Positions 1 through 12,330 of a stretch of DNA of 64,000 bases are shown here, one piece after another; position 1 is the stretch's first letter, and each line of letters starts with the position of its first letter. Position numbers and translations under genes: made by a program. Under the pieces are notes generated by a model. It was given only the letters and a program-made list of their open reading frames with translations. It was not told the origin of the DNA and ran no database searches. The stretch is from Welwitschia mirabilis (Eukaryota; Gnetophyta; Gnetopsida; Welwitschiales), in contig JBOZIK010000001.1 of assembly GCA_051453625.1 (NCBI GenBank), forward strand, positions 239,690,975-239,754,974. The letters run 5' to 3'.

Positions 1-1625
1 TGAAATACAACTAGAGAGAGAAAGAATAGCCAAGATAAGGCTTACAATTTTTGGGATGAAAAACTAAGTAGGAGAAGAACCCCTTTTATGGCTTGAAAGC
101 CTTAGTCCTTTCTTTGCACTACCCATGTGGGATAAATGCAATCTCACTATTTATTTTAGATGAGCCAAAATACAACAGTATGGACAAGCGACTCAAAGAA
201 AAGCTTCCTCCATCTGAAATGGCTGTGGTGTGAACAACCAATATTAGCCATGCCAACCTTTGTTAAGGTTTTCACAGTGGAAGTTGATGTGATGAGAGAA
301 GCAGTAGGTGAAGAGCTAAATCAAAAAGGAAAACCGGTGCATTCTTTAGTGAAAACCAAAATGAGACGAAGGCCAAGTATTAAACTTAGGAAAAGGAATC
401 TCATGTAGTGTTTCAGGCCTTGAGGATGTGAAGGCATTATGTGCTCTCGAAAGAATTCGCTTATTGACAAAACATCATGCACTAGAATACATCAACTTCC
501 AATCCAAGTTTAGCAAGCTGGAGCATTAACGATGGGTAGAGGAGCTGCAAGAATTTCAGTTCCTCTTGACGCACTCAAAAGAAGCGGCGAATAGAGTTAC
601 GATTGCACTGAGCAGAAAGTGTACAATATAATGGTGACCCAGTGCGTTATCGAGGAGTTTGGACACTTAGGTGAAGAGCATGTTGATGAACCCAATCTTG
701 GAAACATTTAGAAGGAACTGCAGGGTGGAGAGAGTGGTCATGGTGACTCCCAAGTCGTAGATAGGTTGCTCTTCGTTAAGGGCAACAGGCTTTGCATCTC
801 GGGTGGCAGCACTCTCAAGGAAGAAGCGCTGCTCGGCCATGTTTGCCCATGTTGCTGGAGACAAAATATAGACCAGGCATAAAGCAAGATGTGGAATCGT
901 TTGTGAAGCATTGTCGAGTGTGCGGAATAACGAACGTAGTTAAAGGAAATGCTGGAATTTAACCAACCATTACCTGTGCCCCCACAACCATGGCGAAGCC
1001 TGACTATGGATTCCATGTGTTAAGATTTTTCTCCAAGAAGGCTGCGAAGTTTGATGAAGTACTTGTGTCTTACAGAGACCCAAAGCTTACAGGGCATTTT
1101 TGCAGAACCTTGTGGAAACTGATCTGGACTGACTTAAAGATCAGTTCCACTATCAATCCCCAAATTGATTGCCAAACTAAGGTGATAACCCGAAGTTTGA
1201 GAAGCATACTGTGGCGTCCGTGTGCAGAGCAACCCAGAAAATAGTTCTGTGCTCGCCCCGCACGGAATTCGCCTGCGAAAAATCTAGTGCACTGAATCAC
1301 GGGAAAGACACCATTTCAGGTTGCATTTCAATTCAATCCAAAAACGCCTGATGAAGTTGGAATACAGCTTGGGATAGTGATGTTACCGCTGATTTGAAGC
1401 ACCATATAAGCAGCTTTTATACGCCAAGTGTAACGAAGGGTAGGACATGGACATAGCAATGTCAACAACAGGGAACAAGTAGATGAGAAGTAGGGAAAAA
1501 ACTGGAGACGAAGTTCTCGTTTACTTATCAAATAAGCAGTTCCCAAGGCTGAGGATAGACAAGCTAACGAGACGCAGAGTTGGGCGTATTACAGTGACGA
1601 AGTAGTTTGGTAAAAATGCTTTTTG
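1..1625 (+). pseudogene. Ty3/gypsy pol remnant (RNase H to integrase), first element
   Basis: This is the 3' half of a gypsy polyprotein, broken by stops and frameshifts. The reading at about 190-330 gives the RT/RNase H junction typical of the family (CEQPILAMP, then KVFTVEVD and GEELNQKGKPV). Near 480-545 comes the tether-like EYINFQSKFSKLEH followed by RWVEELQEFQF. At about 960-1010 the integrase entry PLPVPPQPWRSLTMD is visible. At 1070-1240 lie the PKLTGHF and PQ-D-QT-V-RSL equivalents, ending CAEQPRK. At 1350-1440 TAWDSDVTADLKHH resembles the integrase C-terminal region. The frame shifts several times. In a live element this protein would copy RNA into DNA and insert it; here it cannot. 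The element is cut by the window edge. Family call is firm; exact clade is supported by the chromodomain that follows. Confidence 0.8.
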
Positions 1626-1680
1626 AGTCATTTCTAAAGCACATTAAGCTTTTTCCAATCTTTAACATTACTAGAAATTA

Positions 1681-1850
1681 ACACACTAGAACATAGAGCC
1701 AGAAAGGTGAAGCATCTTGGACACCTTGATGAATATCTAGTCAAGTTTAGAAGTGAACAAGTTGAAGATGCCTAGTGGATCTAAGATGTAGATCTTAGCA
1801 ACCTTAGGGGAAAGCTACTCTTCCAAAGAGGATGGTTGCATGCTCCTCAC
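1681..1850 (+). pseudogene. Chromodomain remnant at the end of the gypsy integrase
   Basis: The frame starting at 1682 reads LEHRARKVKHLGHLDEYLVK, then FRSEQVEDA, stop, WI, stop, DVDLSNLRGKLL. This matches the chromodomain found at the C-terminus of plant chromovirus integrases, which steers insertion by binding histone marks. The two stops sit where the family commonly has Gln or Lys (TAG before WI, TAA before D). This places the first gypsy element in the chromovirus group. The second copy of this segment is at about 27925-28070. Confidence 0.75.
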
Positions 1851-1911
1851 CTCTCTAACTACATCAGATTCCATCATTGCTTGGCCTTCCTATTGTGGAG
1901 GAGAAGTCACA

Positions 1912-2211
1912 TGACACCATCACACGTGTGTCCTCGCAAACTATTGATGCACGTGAGACTTGGCATGGGTGAGAAGTGGAAGTTTGTCATATTGCTATAT
2001 CAATCAGAACACGTTTCCATCATCTGTGACATAGGGGTGCCCTCACAAGAATCATACAAGGTAACAAAGTGTTGAGTTGTAGGTGATAGCAAGTCATAAT
2101 GAATAATCCCACATGAGTTGGAACAAGAATGGAAGTGAAGAATATAAGCAGGGGTGTTTTACCATCAAAGTGTCTTGGCATTTTGAATTGGCTATGGTAT
2201 TGGTTGCATCA
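1912..2211 (+). repeat. LTR-like segment ending at a primer-binding site
   Basis: A purine-rich stretch (about 1895-1908) precedes TGACACC, and the segment ends TTGCATCA just before a primer-binding site. The start is inferred and the end is well placed. The last 125 bases recur at 5185-5305, 28325-28452 and 31570-31680, as expected for LTR ends. The segment follows the chromodomain of one gypsy element and precedes internal sequence of another, so it may be a shared or nested LTR. Confidence 0.5.
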
Positions 2212-2213
2212 AA

Positions 2214-2224
2214 TGGTATCAGAG
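2214..2224 (+). promoter_or_regulatory. Primer-binding site for initiator tRNA-Met
   Basis: TGGTATCAGAG matches the standard plant retroelement primer-binding site complementary to the 3' end of initiator tRNA-Met. It lies two bases after the inferred LTR end. The second copy of the block has TGGTATTAGAG at 28455-28465, one C-to-T change. Confidence 0.75.
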
Positions 2225-3100
2225 TTAGAAGATCACTGGTAATGTGGAGCTTGAGGGCAAGCTCAATGTTAAGGTAAGCTGGTTGATGTAGAAACAATTA
2301 TGCAAGTCACAGGAGGCGACGAAGTATCATGCCATAAGTGATGACAAGTGATAGTACATAATCCCACATGGGTTGGGACAAGATACCATTCATTCATTCA
2401 ATCATTTTATTTGATATTTAGTCATGGCTGAGCTGAAACAAAACTAATATCTCTTGAACAGAAGCTCTAAAACAAGTTTAGTGGCTTCATTAACATAAAA
2501 AGAAGCAAGTGACAAACAATAATGAACAATGATGACTTCAACCAACCTGATGCCCAAGTGGCAACAAAACCCAACATCTTTTCAACAAAACCTAAAAAAT
2601 ACATTTAATGGCTTAATTGACATAAAAAAGCACCATCAAGTGACAAATAATGATGACTTCTACCAACTCGGGTTAGAAGAGGAAGATGCTTGTAGGAATT
2701 GCTTTAAGCCTAAAATTAAAAAAACTCTTACTGACTATAAATGGTAGTCTACGTTTACAGAAGATGGTTATATTAATTTTGGAAAATGATTTTCTCACAT
2801 AAAGAGAAGGGATGTGCATCCATCTGTTCGAGGAGAAGTTTAGGAATTTTTTTTAGGTTGTTTTGATGCCAAAAGTATATTTGCATAAAGAGATTCCATA
2901 AGAGCTCAGTGAAGAGAACAATACATAAACTAAAAGAAGAATGTCAAGCATGGATTCCATCATGAGGAGCGGTAATTTTATAATGAAAGCAAGGATTATT
3001 CAAGACGGGACTCTGACTGTTCCTCCTAGATCTCATAAACAATCTGAGATTTCAAGTGAATACATTAACACAGGAAGTTCGAACCAACCACATGGAGATC
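2225..3100 (+). pseudogene. Leader and gag-like part of a gypsy element with internal repeats
   Basis: No firm protein family is recognisable here. The longest open stretch (2529-2747, 72 codons) includes QVTNNDDFYQLG and EEEDACRNCFKPKIKK. The DNA has imperfect direct repeats of about 110-140 bases: phrases such as caaaacccaacatcttttcaac, aatggcttaattgacataaaa and gatgacttctaccaac occur twice or more. Another partial copy of the LTR tail sits at 2335-2385. Position between a primer-binding site and gypsy pol suggests leader plus gag. RT is not seen between this part and the RNase H remnant, so an internal deletion is likely. Confidence 0.4.
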
Positions 3101-3104
3101 TGAA

Positions 3105-4740
3105 TGATAACCACCACTAGAAGAAAAGCCCATAGCATACTTTAATGAGAAGTTAAATGAAACTAAAAAGTGATATACCACATATGAGTAGGAGTTCTAT
3201 TCTATAATTCATGCTTTATGAAAATGAAGACACAACTTGCTATCAGAGGAATTTATTCTATAAATAGATCATTAAGCCTTAGAATATACTAATTTCCAAG
3301 CTAGGATTAATAAGTCCATGTTTTCTCAATGGATTAAGGACTTGTAGGAATTTATTTTCACCTTAAGCATGTAAAAGGATCCATCAATAACATAGTTGAC
3401 GCACTCTGTCATTGATGTGGAGTTATTATTTGTATTACTAGTAAGGATTTTCAGCATTTGTAGGAGAAATATACACTAACCTAGATTTTGAAATAATTTG
3501 AAGGAAGTTGTAGAGTGGACAAGTAGAACTAGATGACTACCACATAATATGGCAACACATGTTGGCTATGACAAGACCTTAGAATTGGTAAGTGAGTGAT
3601 ATTTCTAGCGTAGTTCAAAAAAACAAGTTGAAACATTCACATAATAATGCACTATTCGCCTATTAGCAAAAGAAACATAGTGAAAATTAGATTTGTATCA
3701 TCCATTACCAATACCAAAAGATCCATAAATAAGCATTAGCATGGACTTTGTGGTTGGTTTGTCTAATATCAAATATGGATATTATGCCATTTTTATTGTG
3801 GTGGATCAATTTAGTAAAATGGAATATGTTATACCATATAAGAAAACAATTGATGCATCTCATGTGATTAAGATTTTCTTCAAAGAAATTATGAGGTTGC
3901 ATGAATTTCCTAATGACATCATTTCAGATAGAGATAAATATGTTATAGGGCATTTCTAGATTACACTATGGTGACTAGTAAGAATAGATTTGAAATCTAT
4001 CACAATAACAACTCCATAGATAGATGGACAAAAAGAATTTGTTAATAGAAGTCTTAATAATCTTCTATGATGATTGTGTTTAGAGCAACTACAAATATGG
4101 GATGAGATGTTATATAGTATAGTTTGCATACAACAACTCTGTAAACAAGGGCAGAGGTAGAACACCCTTCATAATAGTGTTCAGATACCATCCTAGAATC
4201 CTAGATGAGATTAACAGAGCTGTTTATCATTACTAAGAAGCAACCGATAGGGATATCTAACATCTCATCTCATATGTGTTTAGAGCAACTCCAAATATGG
4301 GATGAGATGTCTTCATTAATCCATATTCATTAGCATGTACATAACCGTGTACATTATTCATATGGATCGATGAAGACATATGTAGACCATGGATGGAAGG
4401 ATATTAGCTTTAGCCTAAGTGACTTGGTTTTGATTCAGATAAGAAAGGAGAGGCTTCCTAGTTTATGCATGAACAAGCTGGGGAATAGACAAGTGGGCCT
4501 AGTTAAGGTAAGTCAATAAATTGGAAATAATGCCTATAGAGTAAAACTTCCAAAATGGCTAAAGAGAGGATACCTTTAATATAAAAGATCTTGTATCCTA
4601 ATCTTTTAGCAAACGAAACTCTTACACCAAGACAACAAAATCTTCTAAGATGTTTTGATGGTTACATAATAGACCAACCCAACATGAATGTTGGTGTAGA
4701 AGTTATTACAAATTCAAGGAGAGGAATTAACATATAGCTT
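3105..4740 (+). pseudogene. Second Ty3/gypsy RNase H-integrase remnant
   Basis: The RNase H part at about 3110-3420 reads EKPIAYFNEKLNETKK, then YTTYE, EFYSIIHAL, ALEYTNFQARI and KHVKGSINNIVDAL. The integrase zinc region is degraded near 3550. The catalytic core is clear at 3741-3959: MDFVVGLSNIKYGYYAIFIV, VDQFSKM, then the ISDRD block with the second catalytic Asp. The third catalytic region (DGQ-E-VNRSL) lies at about 4020-4060. A C-terminal piece resembling NAYKVKLPKWLKRGY is near 4530-4575. The open core frame is only 72 codons, so the gene is dead. About 75 bases near 3530 present in the second copy (29935-30010) are missing here. Confidence 0.8.
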
Positions 4741-4762
4741 CACCATTTTAAAAAGTAATAAA

Positions 4763-5305
4763 TGTTAGCATAATTTATTTTATTTTAGAATATAATTAAT
4801 TTAGGAAGTTCTGGAACTTTAATAATTTCCAAAATGTTCTAGAACATTTATTTTTCTAAACTAAACCAATAGTTATCTAAAGAATTGTGACCTTTAAAAA
4901 GAAAGTACTTTGTTCCCATAGATATAAGAAGTTCACATGAATAAGGGAGAAGAAAATTTCGAGAGAAAAAGAAGTAGAAAGAACAAAGAGGACTATAACA
5001 CATAATAGCAATTATTAGCCCCCATAATCTAATCTTTGTCAACCATTTTTAGAAAAAGCAAATCATTAGCAATGTGGAGCTCAAGAGTGAGCTCAATGTT
5101 AAGGTGGGTTAGTTGATGTAAGAGCACCCACGCAAGAGTCACTGAAGGAGATAAAGTATTAAGCCATAGGTGATGATAAGTAATAATGAATAGTTCCACA
5201 TGAATTGGGACAAGAATGGAAGTAAAAAAATATAAGCAAGAATACCCTACCAGCTAAGTACCTTGGCATTTTGGATTGAATGGTGTACTGGCTACATTGA
5301 ACTTA
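4763..5305 (+). repeat. Probable 3' LTR of the second gypsy element
   Basis: The segment starts TGTTAGCATAA after a purine-rich stretch (about 4717-4730) that could be the polypurine tract. Its tail shares with 2085-2210 the series cccacatg-gttgggacaagaatggaagt and ccttggcatttt. The right boundary is uncertain because the similarity fades after about 5300. The second copy lies at about 31205-31690. Confidence 0.45.
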
Positions 5306-5438
5306 AGGAATAGAGTTGGTGATTTCATTTGTGTTATGATCTTATTCCATTCAAATCTAGAGTGCTAAATGATGCACAACCTTCCTTTCTGCTATTAATT
5401 TTCTAGATAAATCAAAGCAACTCATGGAATAACAAAAT

Positions 5439-5820
5439 GATATTGTTAGAAAGGTCATCTCCTAATTAATGTTTCCATGCCCCTGGCATTACCAAGTACA
5501 AGATCTTTTATAAGAGAAAATTAAGAATTTAAGCTTGATTTTGTAGTAAAATAATTAGTGATTAAAAAACCATGATGCCCATTGCCTTGCTCTCTCCATG
5601 TAGAGAACAATCCTTTCTTTTGACACAAATGATATTGTTAGAAAGGTCATCTCCTAATTAATGTTTCCATGCCCCTGGTATTGCCAAGTACAAGATATTT
5701 TATAAGAGAAAATTAAGAATTTAAGCTTGATTTTGTAGTAAAATAATTAGTGATTAAAAAACCATGATGCCCACTGCCTTGCTCTCGCCATGTAGAGAAC
5801 AATCCTTGCCTTTGACACAA
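5439..5820. repeat. Tandem duplication, 2 x 192 bp
   Basis: Two head-to-tail units (5439-5630 and 5631-5820) start gatattgttagaaaggtcat and end in a run reading tttgacacaa. They differ at only a handful of positions, far fewer than the surrounding old duplicates, so this duplication is recent. The second copy of the wider block runs into an assembly gap exactly at the first bases of this unit. Confidence 0.9.
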
Positions 5821-8800
5821 GCTTTCTAGACCAATGCTAGAGTATTTTAGCCCTTTGATAACCTTTACTGGTTTTACCAAGACTTGTATAAGACTTTAAT
5901 ATGGTCTTGTTTTGGATTTTTTTTAAAGTGAACTCTTCCTATTTAGCTGCATTCATGGTCAACTATAGTGATGCTTTTGTCAATAATATACATTAATAGT
6001 TAAGAGTAGTTGATATTGGTCAATACTTATAACCTCATCATAAGAGAGCATTAATCAGTAGTGGTAAATACTTGTACATTATCCAAAAACAATCATTGAT
6101 AAATATCATTTGGCTAAATGTTCTACACAACTACACATACATAAATTTAATACAAAAATTATAGTGTTATTTTCATATGGTATTTGCACTATCAAAGTCC
6201 TCTTATGGAGTTTCTTGTTACCTCATTACAATGTGACAAAACCTTTAATGAGGCTATTAGGCATTACTAATACATTATCATAAATTCAATGGAAAACAAT
6301 GCCCCTTATTTTTTAAAGTAATACATTTTCATAAGCTCTAAACATATCTTTTATAACAACATTTCATGGCCTTATCATATGTCTTATATAAGTATCAAAA
6401 TGTTTTAATGAAAATTAGTAAGAGAAAAACCTATTCAAGATTAGAAAGACTTAATAGAAAACAAAGTTTATTATACTTTCATTACATGAAGAGTAAATAA
6501 TGAACTATAATGTACAATGTTTTTGGCACATAGGAATGTTGGTTCAAATTATGCTTGCAAGTTAGGAGCTTTTATGCTTTTGGTTGAATCCTATGTTGTA
6601 TAGGTTACTAATTGGTTTTTATCCATGTATTTTAAACATATTTAGATGTAATCTTTAACATTTTGGATTTGAATCATGAGTGAGACTTCAACATTTGATG
6701 GCCAACTTAGGTTGATAAGCACTAATTTTCATTTTCGTCCACTTAAGTGAACTAATAATCCTAGTAAGTGTAGTGTGATTTCCTATAAATTAATTTTTTT
6801 TTTTAAAAAGTGGAAAAAAAGGAGAAGAAAGAGAATACTAGAATTTTGTGAGCTAAAAATAATGAAGATACTAGGTACATATTTAATTGGATTCATGATT
6901 ACAAGTATTATCTAAAGCTTTATATTGAATTTTCAATAAGAATAATAGGCATTCACATTTAGTGTCTACTCTTATATATTTATGTTCTATGCTAGTAATA
7001 TTAACTTCATATTCATATTTTTTGATTAATCTTCTTAATTTTTCTTTTAAATATGCTAAGATGGATATCTTTTGAGTTAGAAAAAAAAAAAGAGAGAGTA
7101 AAAAAGGAATTTCCCATATTCAGTGTTTTATGTGGTCTTTGTGCATGGCCATATTTACATATTTTATAATGTAATTTTATGATGTTACATATCATTATCA
7201 TTAAATGATATCATTAATATTTTTCGTTTTTCTGTTATATACTTATTCTCTTAACTAGTGTATCGTATAACTAAAAATATCATTTTATATTTTCACAAGT
7301 CTTATTTAAAGGCATAGTTGATACACTATAGTTAGCTTAAAAAATCATTTCATTATATCTTTTTCCTTCAAAATAAGTTATCTTCATTACTTTAAAAAAA
7401 ATAAGTACATAATGTTACAAGATGGAATTAAAAACATCCCTAGTATAAATGCACTGCATTAGAGTAAATAACTTTAAAAAAAGAGGTAAAGATACCCTAA
7501 AGTATTGGTAACTAGCTAACCCTCAAGGAAATGTATAGACTATTACTTAGTCAATGCATAGATGCTAAAACAAACAGGTAATCATAAAATCAAAAGATTG
7601 AGACAAATCATTAGAGATCTTTATACTTTAGAAAGAGATAAGAATGATTATCTAGCATTATTTTATAGCTCAAATCGTCCTTAAACTTTTTCACTCTTAA
7701 AGGATTCTTATCTAAATGGAGGCTGAAGGATTTTCATCTAAAATACTACTTGATTTTTGAAATGGTGGCTTTGTTTCTAATCCCTCATGAATTGAAAGAA
7801 TGCATTTTCATGATCTAAACAAAAACAAATAGTACTTCTTTCCTAATATCATAATGATCCACTTCTAAGGATTTATGAACTTTTCTCCTTGAGTAAGTTC
7901 TACACTGGATTGAGATGGCTTATCACTAAGACCTTCCATCCTTTATATCTTATGTTTTAGAATTCTATTACTTAAGCTCTTAGCTTTTATTAAATTTGGA
8001 TGAGTTTTAGGACCATCTTATGGATTTTTTTTTTAAAATAACCTAGAATGAATTGGAAATGCCATATCCTTCTTATTACACTTATTCTACTTGAAAATGT
8101 TTGAGAGGAGGATATTTCTATCCTACCCATCCTTAGTAGCTATTCAAATAGCCTTTTATTGACTTTAGGTAATGAGAAATATTCTTCTTTCTTAAGATCT
8201 ACATAAAAATTGGTAAATTTATTGACCAACTAGGCTTAAGGGTTTTTATAAAAACAAAATGTAGGCTCATTAGTTTAGAGACGTTGATATCTCAGAGAAA
8301 GTAGTAATCAATACTCTTAGCTTTAAGCTTTTAAACGGGTAAAAGCCTGACCCTCTTAATATGAAAAATTTTCATTTTCAATATTCCTTGAGGAATAAAT
8401 GAAAAATATTACTTTGCTATTAGAATCAAAGGAATATTTTCTTCCTTTGAAGAAACTATAACGCAGCATGCTAGAGGAGCCTCTATTAGCTCTAGTTTGA
8501 TGTAATTTGATCTGGTAAAATAACCTATACAATGATTTAAAAAGGGATTTGGATTAATGTTTCGATCATTATTTAGTATGATGAGGAGTTATTCTCACCT
8601 ACCCTTCCCTCTCTCAACCCAACCTTCCCCTACAACCCTCATTTTCCATTATATTTTCTTATTGGAATGATATACCAAAGGGTTACATGACTCAAAAAGT
8701 GGAGAATTTTTAATGGAAATTATAAGATGTCTCTAAAAAATAACAAGTGATAGGATGTTATAAAAAATAATCCTATTTCTAAGACATCATGTCTACTATA

Positions 8801-11800
8801 GTACCACTTGTCCCATTTCTAAAGTTCCCAATGCCTTGATCTTACTTCTAATAGTTTCATTGAAATTAAATTCTAGAAAAATTATTTACTTCAAGTACAC
8901 TCAAGGGATAAGTGTTAAATAGTTTTATTAATACATTTACAAAATGGGAAGTTAATGACGAGGTTCATGTTTATCTTAGCCAATTAGCCTCTAGTTATGG
9001 TTTTCTTTTTTAGTTATGCAAGAGAATTTAATGTATTTATAAAAGTTTTTTATGTCATAATTAACAATGTTTCTAGATTAAGTTTTAATCAATATTGATG
9101 TAGTATTAATACTACCTGTGGATTATAAATTTTAATTTGCATTTTATTTTTGCTTAATACACTAATTGATATAATATTTGAAATCATTTATTCATAAATA
9201 ATTTCATATTCTCCTATTTTATGATTTTTCTTCAAACATAATTTTTTTTTAATTCCTAATTTAAACATGTATTGTATTCTCATATGACAGAATGTCATAA
9301 ATCTATATACATTTTTTCAAAATTATTTTTATATATGGATGCATAGGTTATGTTATCAAGCATGAAACATAATGTAGCTAGTTTGATTCATTTTTATAAG
9401 TGAAGAGGTTTAATGTCTTAGGTTTAAATATTATAGTATTTGAGTTGGCTTCTAGTTCTACTCCTATATTCAAGATGCATAAGTTATGAGACTTAATATT
9501 TCCAATACAAATTATATATAAGACCTAGAAATAGGATAGTTCAGCTTTGTGTACATTAATATTTAAATATTTTTTTTATCTGTAATACTTTTATTAATAA
9601 TTCGTTTTGTTTGATATACTTATTTTTTACATTATTTGCAAAGGGTCTAATGAAATGTTGATCGAAATATGTAACTACATTTTAATTTTTATAATCCTAA
9701 GAAAGGAAAGGATGAAGAGATATTATTGAAAAGGATTTTTCCCCTAAAGTTTTGATATGTATGATAATACAATATGATATAAAAGTGATATTTTTATAAT
9801 AATAATAAAAAACATTTAAGGATTAAATATATTCCCTTCTTAAATCTTATAAATAACTCCTCACTTACATCCATGCAGATACCAAGAAGAGGATATCCTA
9901 ATGTGTAGACTTAAAAAAAAAAAAAAAAACACCTTATATAATGGTTTCTTATAAAGATGTATTTAAATAATAATTATATCATTAAGTACATAGTCTTCTT
10001 ATGTTATAATAATATTTATTTCTAGTTTAAGATTATTATAATTATTATTTGTGAGTCTAGTTATTTTGAAGTTATTGTTCTTCATTTATGAGGTTATGGG
10101 CTTGAATGTTTAGATGACTTGATTAGTATATTATAAGGCCTTATATGTAATTAAATCATTTATTTAGATAGTCATCTTGGTTGTACTTCAAAAATGGAGG
10201 TATAGTGGTTGACTTAACTTCTGTAATCGATTGTAATATGTGGAAGATATTCCTTGATGGTCAAGGTGTATCTAGTAGTTTAAAATAAGAAATTAAGCAT
10301 TTTAATGTTGTATAGGTAACCCTAATTATCATTTTCTCAAAGAGACTATAAAATAATTTTATATATTTTTAAGAAATCTTTATTACTTTACAAGTTGATG
10401 TTGGATATAAAGAGGATTTAGAAAGTAATTAACTAATGAATTAATATCTTCTCTTTAAAACCTAGAATAACTATTCACAAGGAAATCTATCATACAAAAT
10501 TTAGCTAAGTAAGAAATATCCCACTAACTATAACTTAGTTTCTAAAATAGGTAATAAATTATTCTCAAGTAAATTATAAATGTAAAGAATAAATAAAGAA
10601 TATCATTTCTTCAATAAAATATATGAAAATACTAGGATAGTATAAAAGGTATCATATACTAATTTATCAATCATCTAAACCTTAAAAAGCATTAAAGGCT
10701 TAATTGTACAAGTATGAAAAGATATCTAAAAAATAATTATATAATTAATAATTTTAACTAAATTAGAGATGAAAAGTAGAGTAAATCTAATCATAGATCA
10801 AAGTTCATTTACCAATGATAATCACATAGAGAATACTATATTAGAGTGCAAATCTAAGGCACAACATGAAATATGTCAAATAAAACAGTCATTCATTCAT
10901 ATTTATGAAGTACTAAAGGAGGTGTAAGACATCATAATAATACAAGATCTTATCATAATCATTGGAATTCTAGAAATGGTAAGAGTCCCAACTGATGATG
11001 ATAAATAAAACTCTAATGAAGGCAAACTCCAAGATCAGACATTAATGATGGGTCAAAGATGGATGAAAAATGAATAATGCTTAGCCCTTGAGGTCATCTA
11101 ATTTTTTAGATCTCTCCTTAGGGATAAACTTATCCATTGGTATGTTCTTCTTAATTAATAAATTAATAATGATAGATTAATAATAATAGATTAATAATGA
11201 TAGATTTTATTTGGTATCACATAGTTATATTTTTCTTTGCTCATAATAAACTAGTTTAATATTGGTTTGTAAGGTGGATTGGTTACTTTACCATCTCTTT
11301 AAGATGTCCTAAGATTTATAGCCCATTTGACCCTATAGTATTAATGGCATTATAGTTTTAATTATGCTATAGGTGTCCTTAGCTAAAGTAGCTTCCATAA
11401 ATTCTTGGTAACTTGGATTATATTATTCTTGATAATAATTTTCATAATTGATAGATAAAAATGGTTTACAATAAATGTGTTACTAAACACATCCCTTACT
11501 AGCCATGTTTTAGTTCCTTAGAAAATTCTACATTGAAGTGCTATAAAGGATCTCTTAAAATTTTGAAAATTTATATACTTTATCATTACATAATATTAAT
11601 AATCAAATCTATGCTTACCAAATTATGATTCTTAATCAAATATTAGCAAAACATTACTAGAATCATTTTAATTTCAAAGTTGATGTTTGAGTTCATCATG
11701 AAAGATTCTTTTTTTCTTAGCAAAAATTTTTAATTTTTAAAATTTTATTAAGTAAAGAAAAAATGTGAATTTCCATGTGAATCACATAATTTTTGATGTC

Positions 11801-12330
11801 ATTTTAAGAAAAATGGTATTAAGCTTCATCTCTCTAACAAAATTACACATTATTCCTAGCAAGTTAGAAAATATCATATATTATCACCTATTTAAAGAAA
11901 AAATACAAGGTATAATTAGTTAGAAAACATTAGATATAACAGAAAAGAGAACATTAAATATAATATAAAAAATAAAAAGGCACTAAAGAAATAAGATACA
12001 TAAGAAAGATAGAGAGAAAGACAAAGAGAGTATCACCACCCAACCCTGATAAGGCTCATTTATGAGCTTATTTATTATATTAACTAAAATATTATTAACT
12101 TGTTAAAGCCTAAAAAATACATTAGTAGCACTGTTCCATTACAAAATAATATTTTATTCAATCCTATTTAAGACTTAAACTATAAATTTTTATAATTAGT
12201 AATTTCCTTGTCTTTAAACCATTATTAGAATTTTCATATAACATTTGCATTTTGTGCCCTTTTAAAGAATAAATTACCAAATATATTTTCCTTTTAAAAA
12301 CTATTTTATGAATGGTTTTAACATTTTATA
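5821..12330. other. AT-rich intergenic DNA with no recognised gene
   Basis: I read both strands and saw no protein family, RNA gene or clear element ends. The stretch has poly(A)/(T) runs (for example 7080-7095, 9913-9930), small TAATGATAGAT repeats near 11155-11205 and one C-rich patch at 8595-8640. It is probably retroelement debris too decayed to name. Confidence 0.5.

Noticed and set aside
7013-7201. 62-codon minus-strand frame
   Set aside because: It is rich in Ile, Lys and Asn as expected from AT-rich random sequence and has no motif.
5821-12330. Hidden tRNA, rRNA, snRNA or organelle-derived sequence
   Set aside because: No cloverleaf boxes, conserved rRNA segments or plastid gene words were recognised by eye; a covariance-model search would be decisive.
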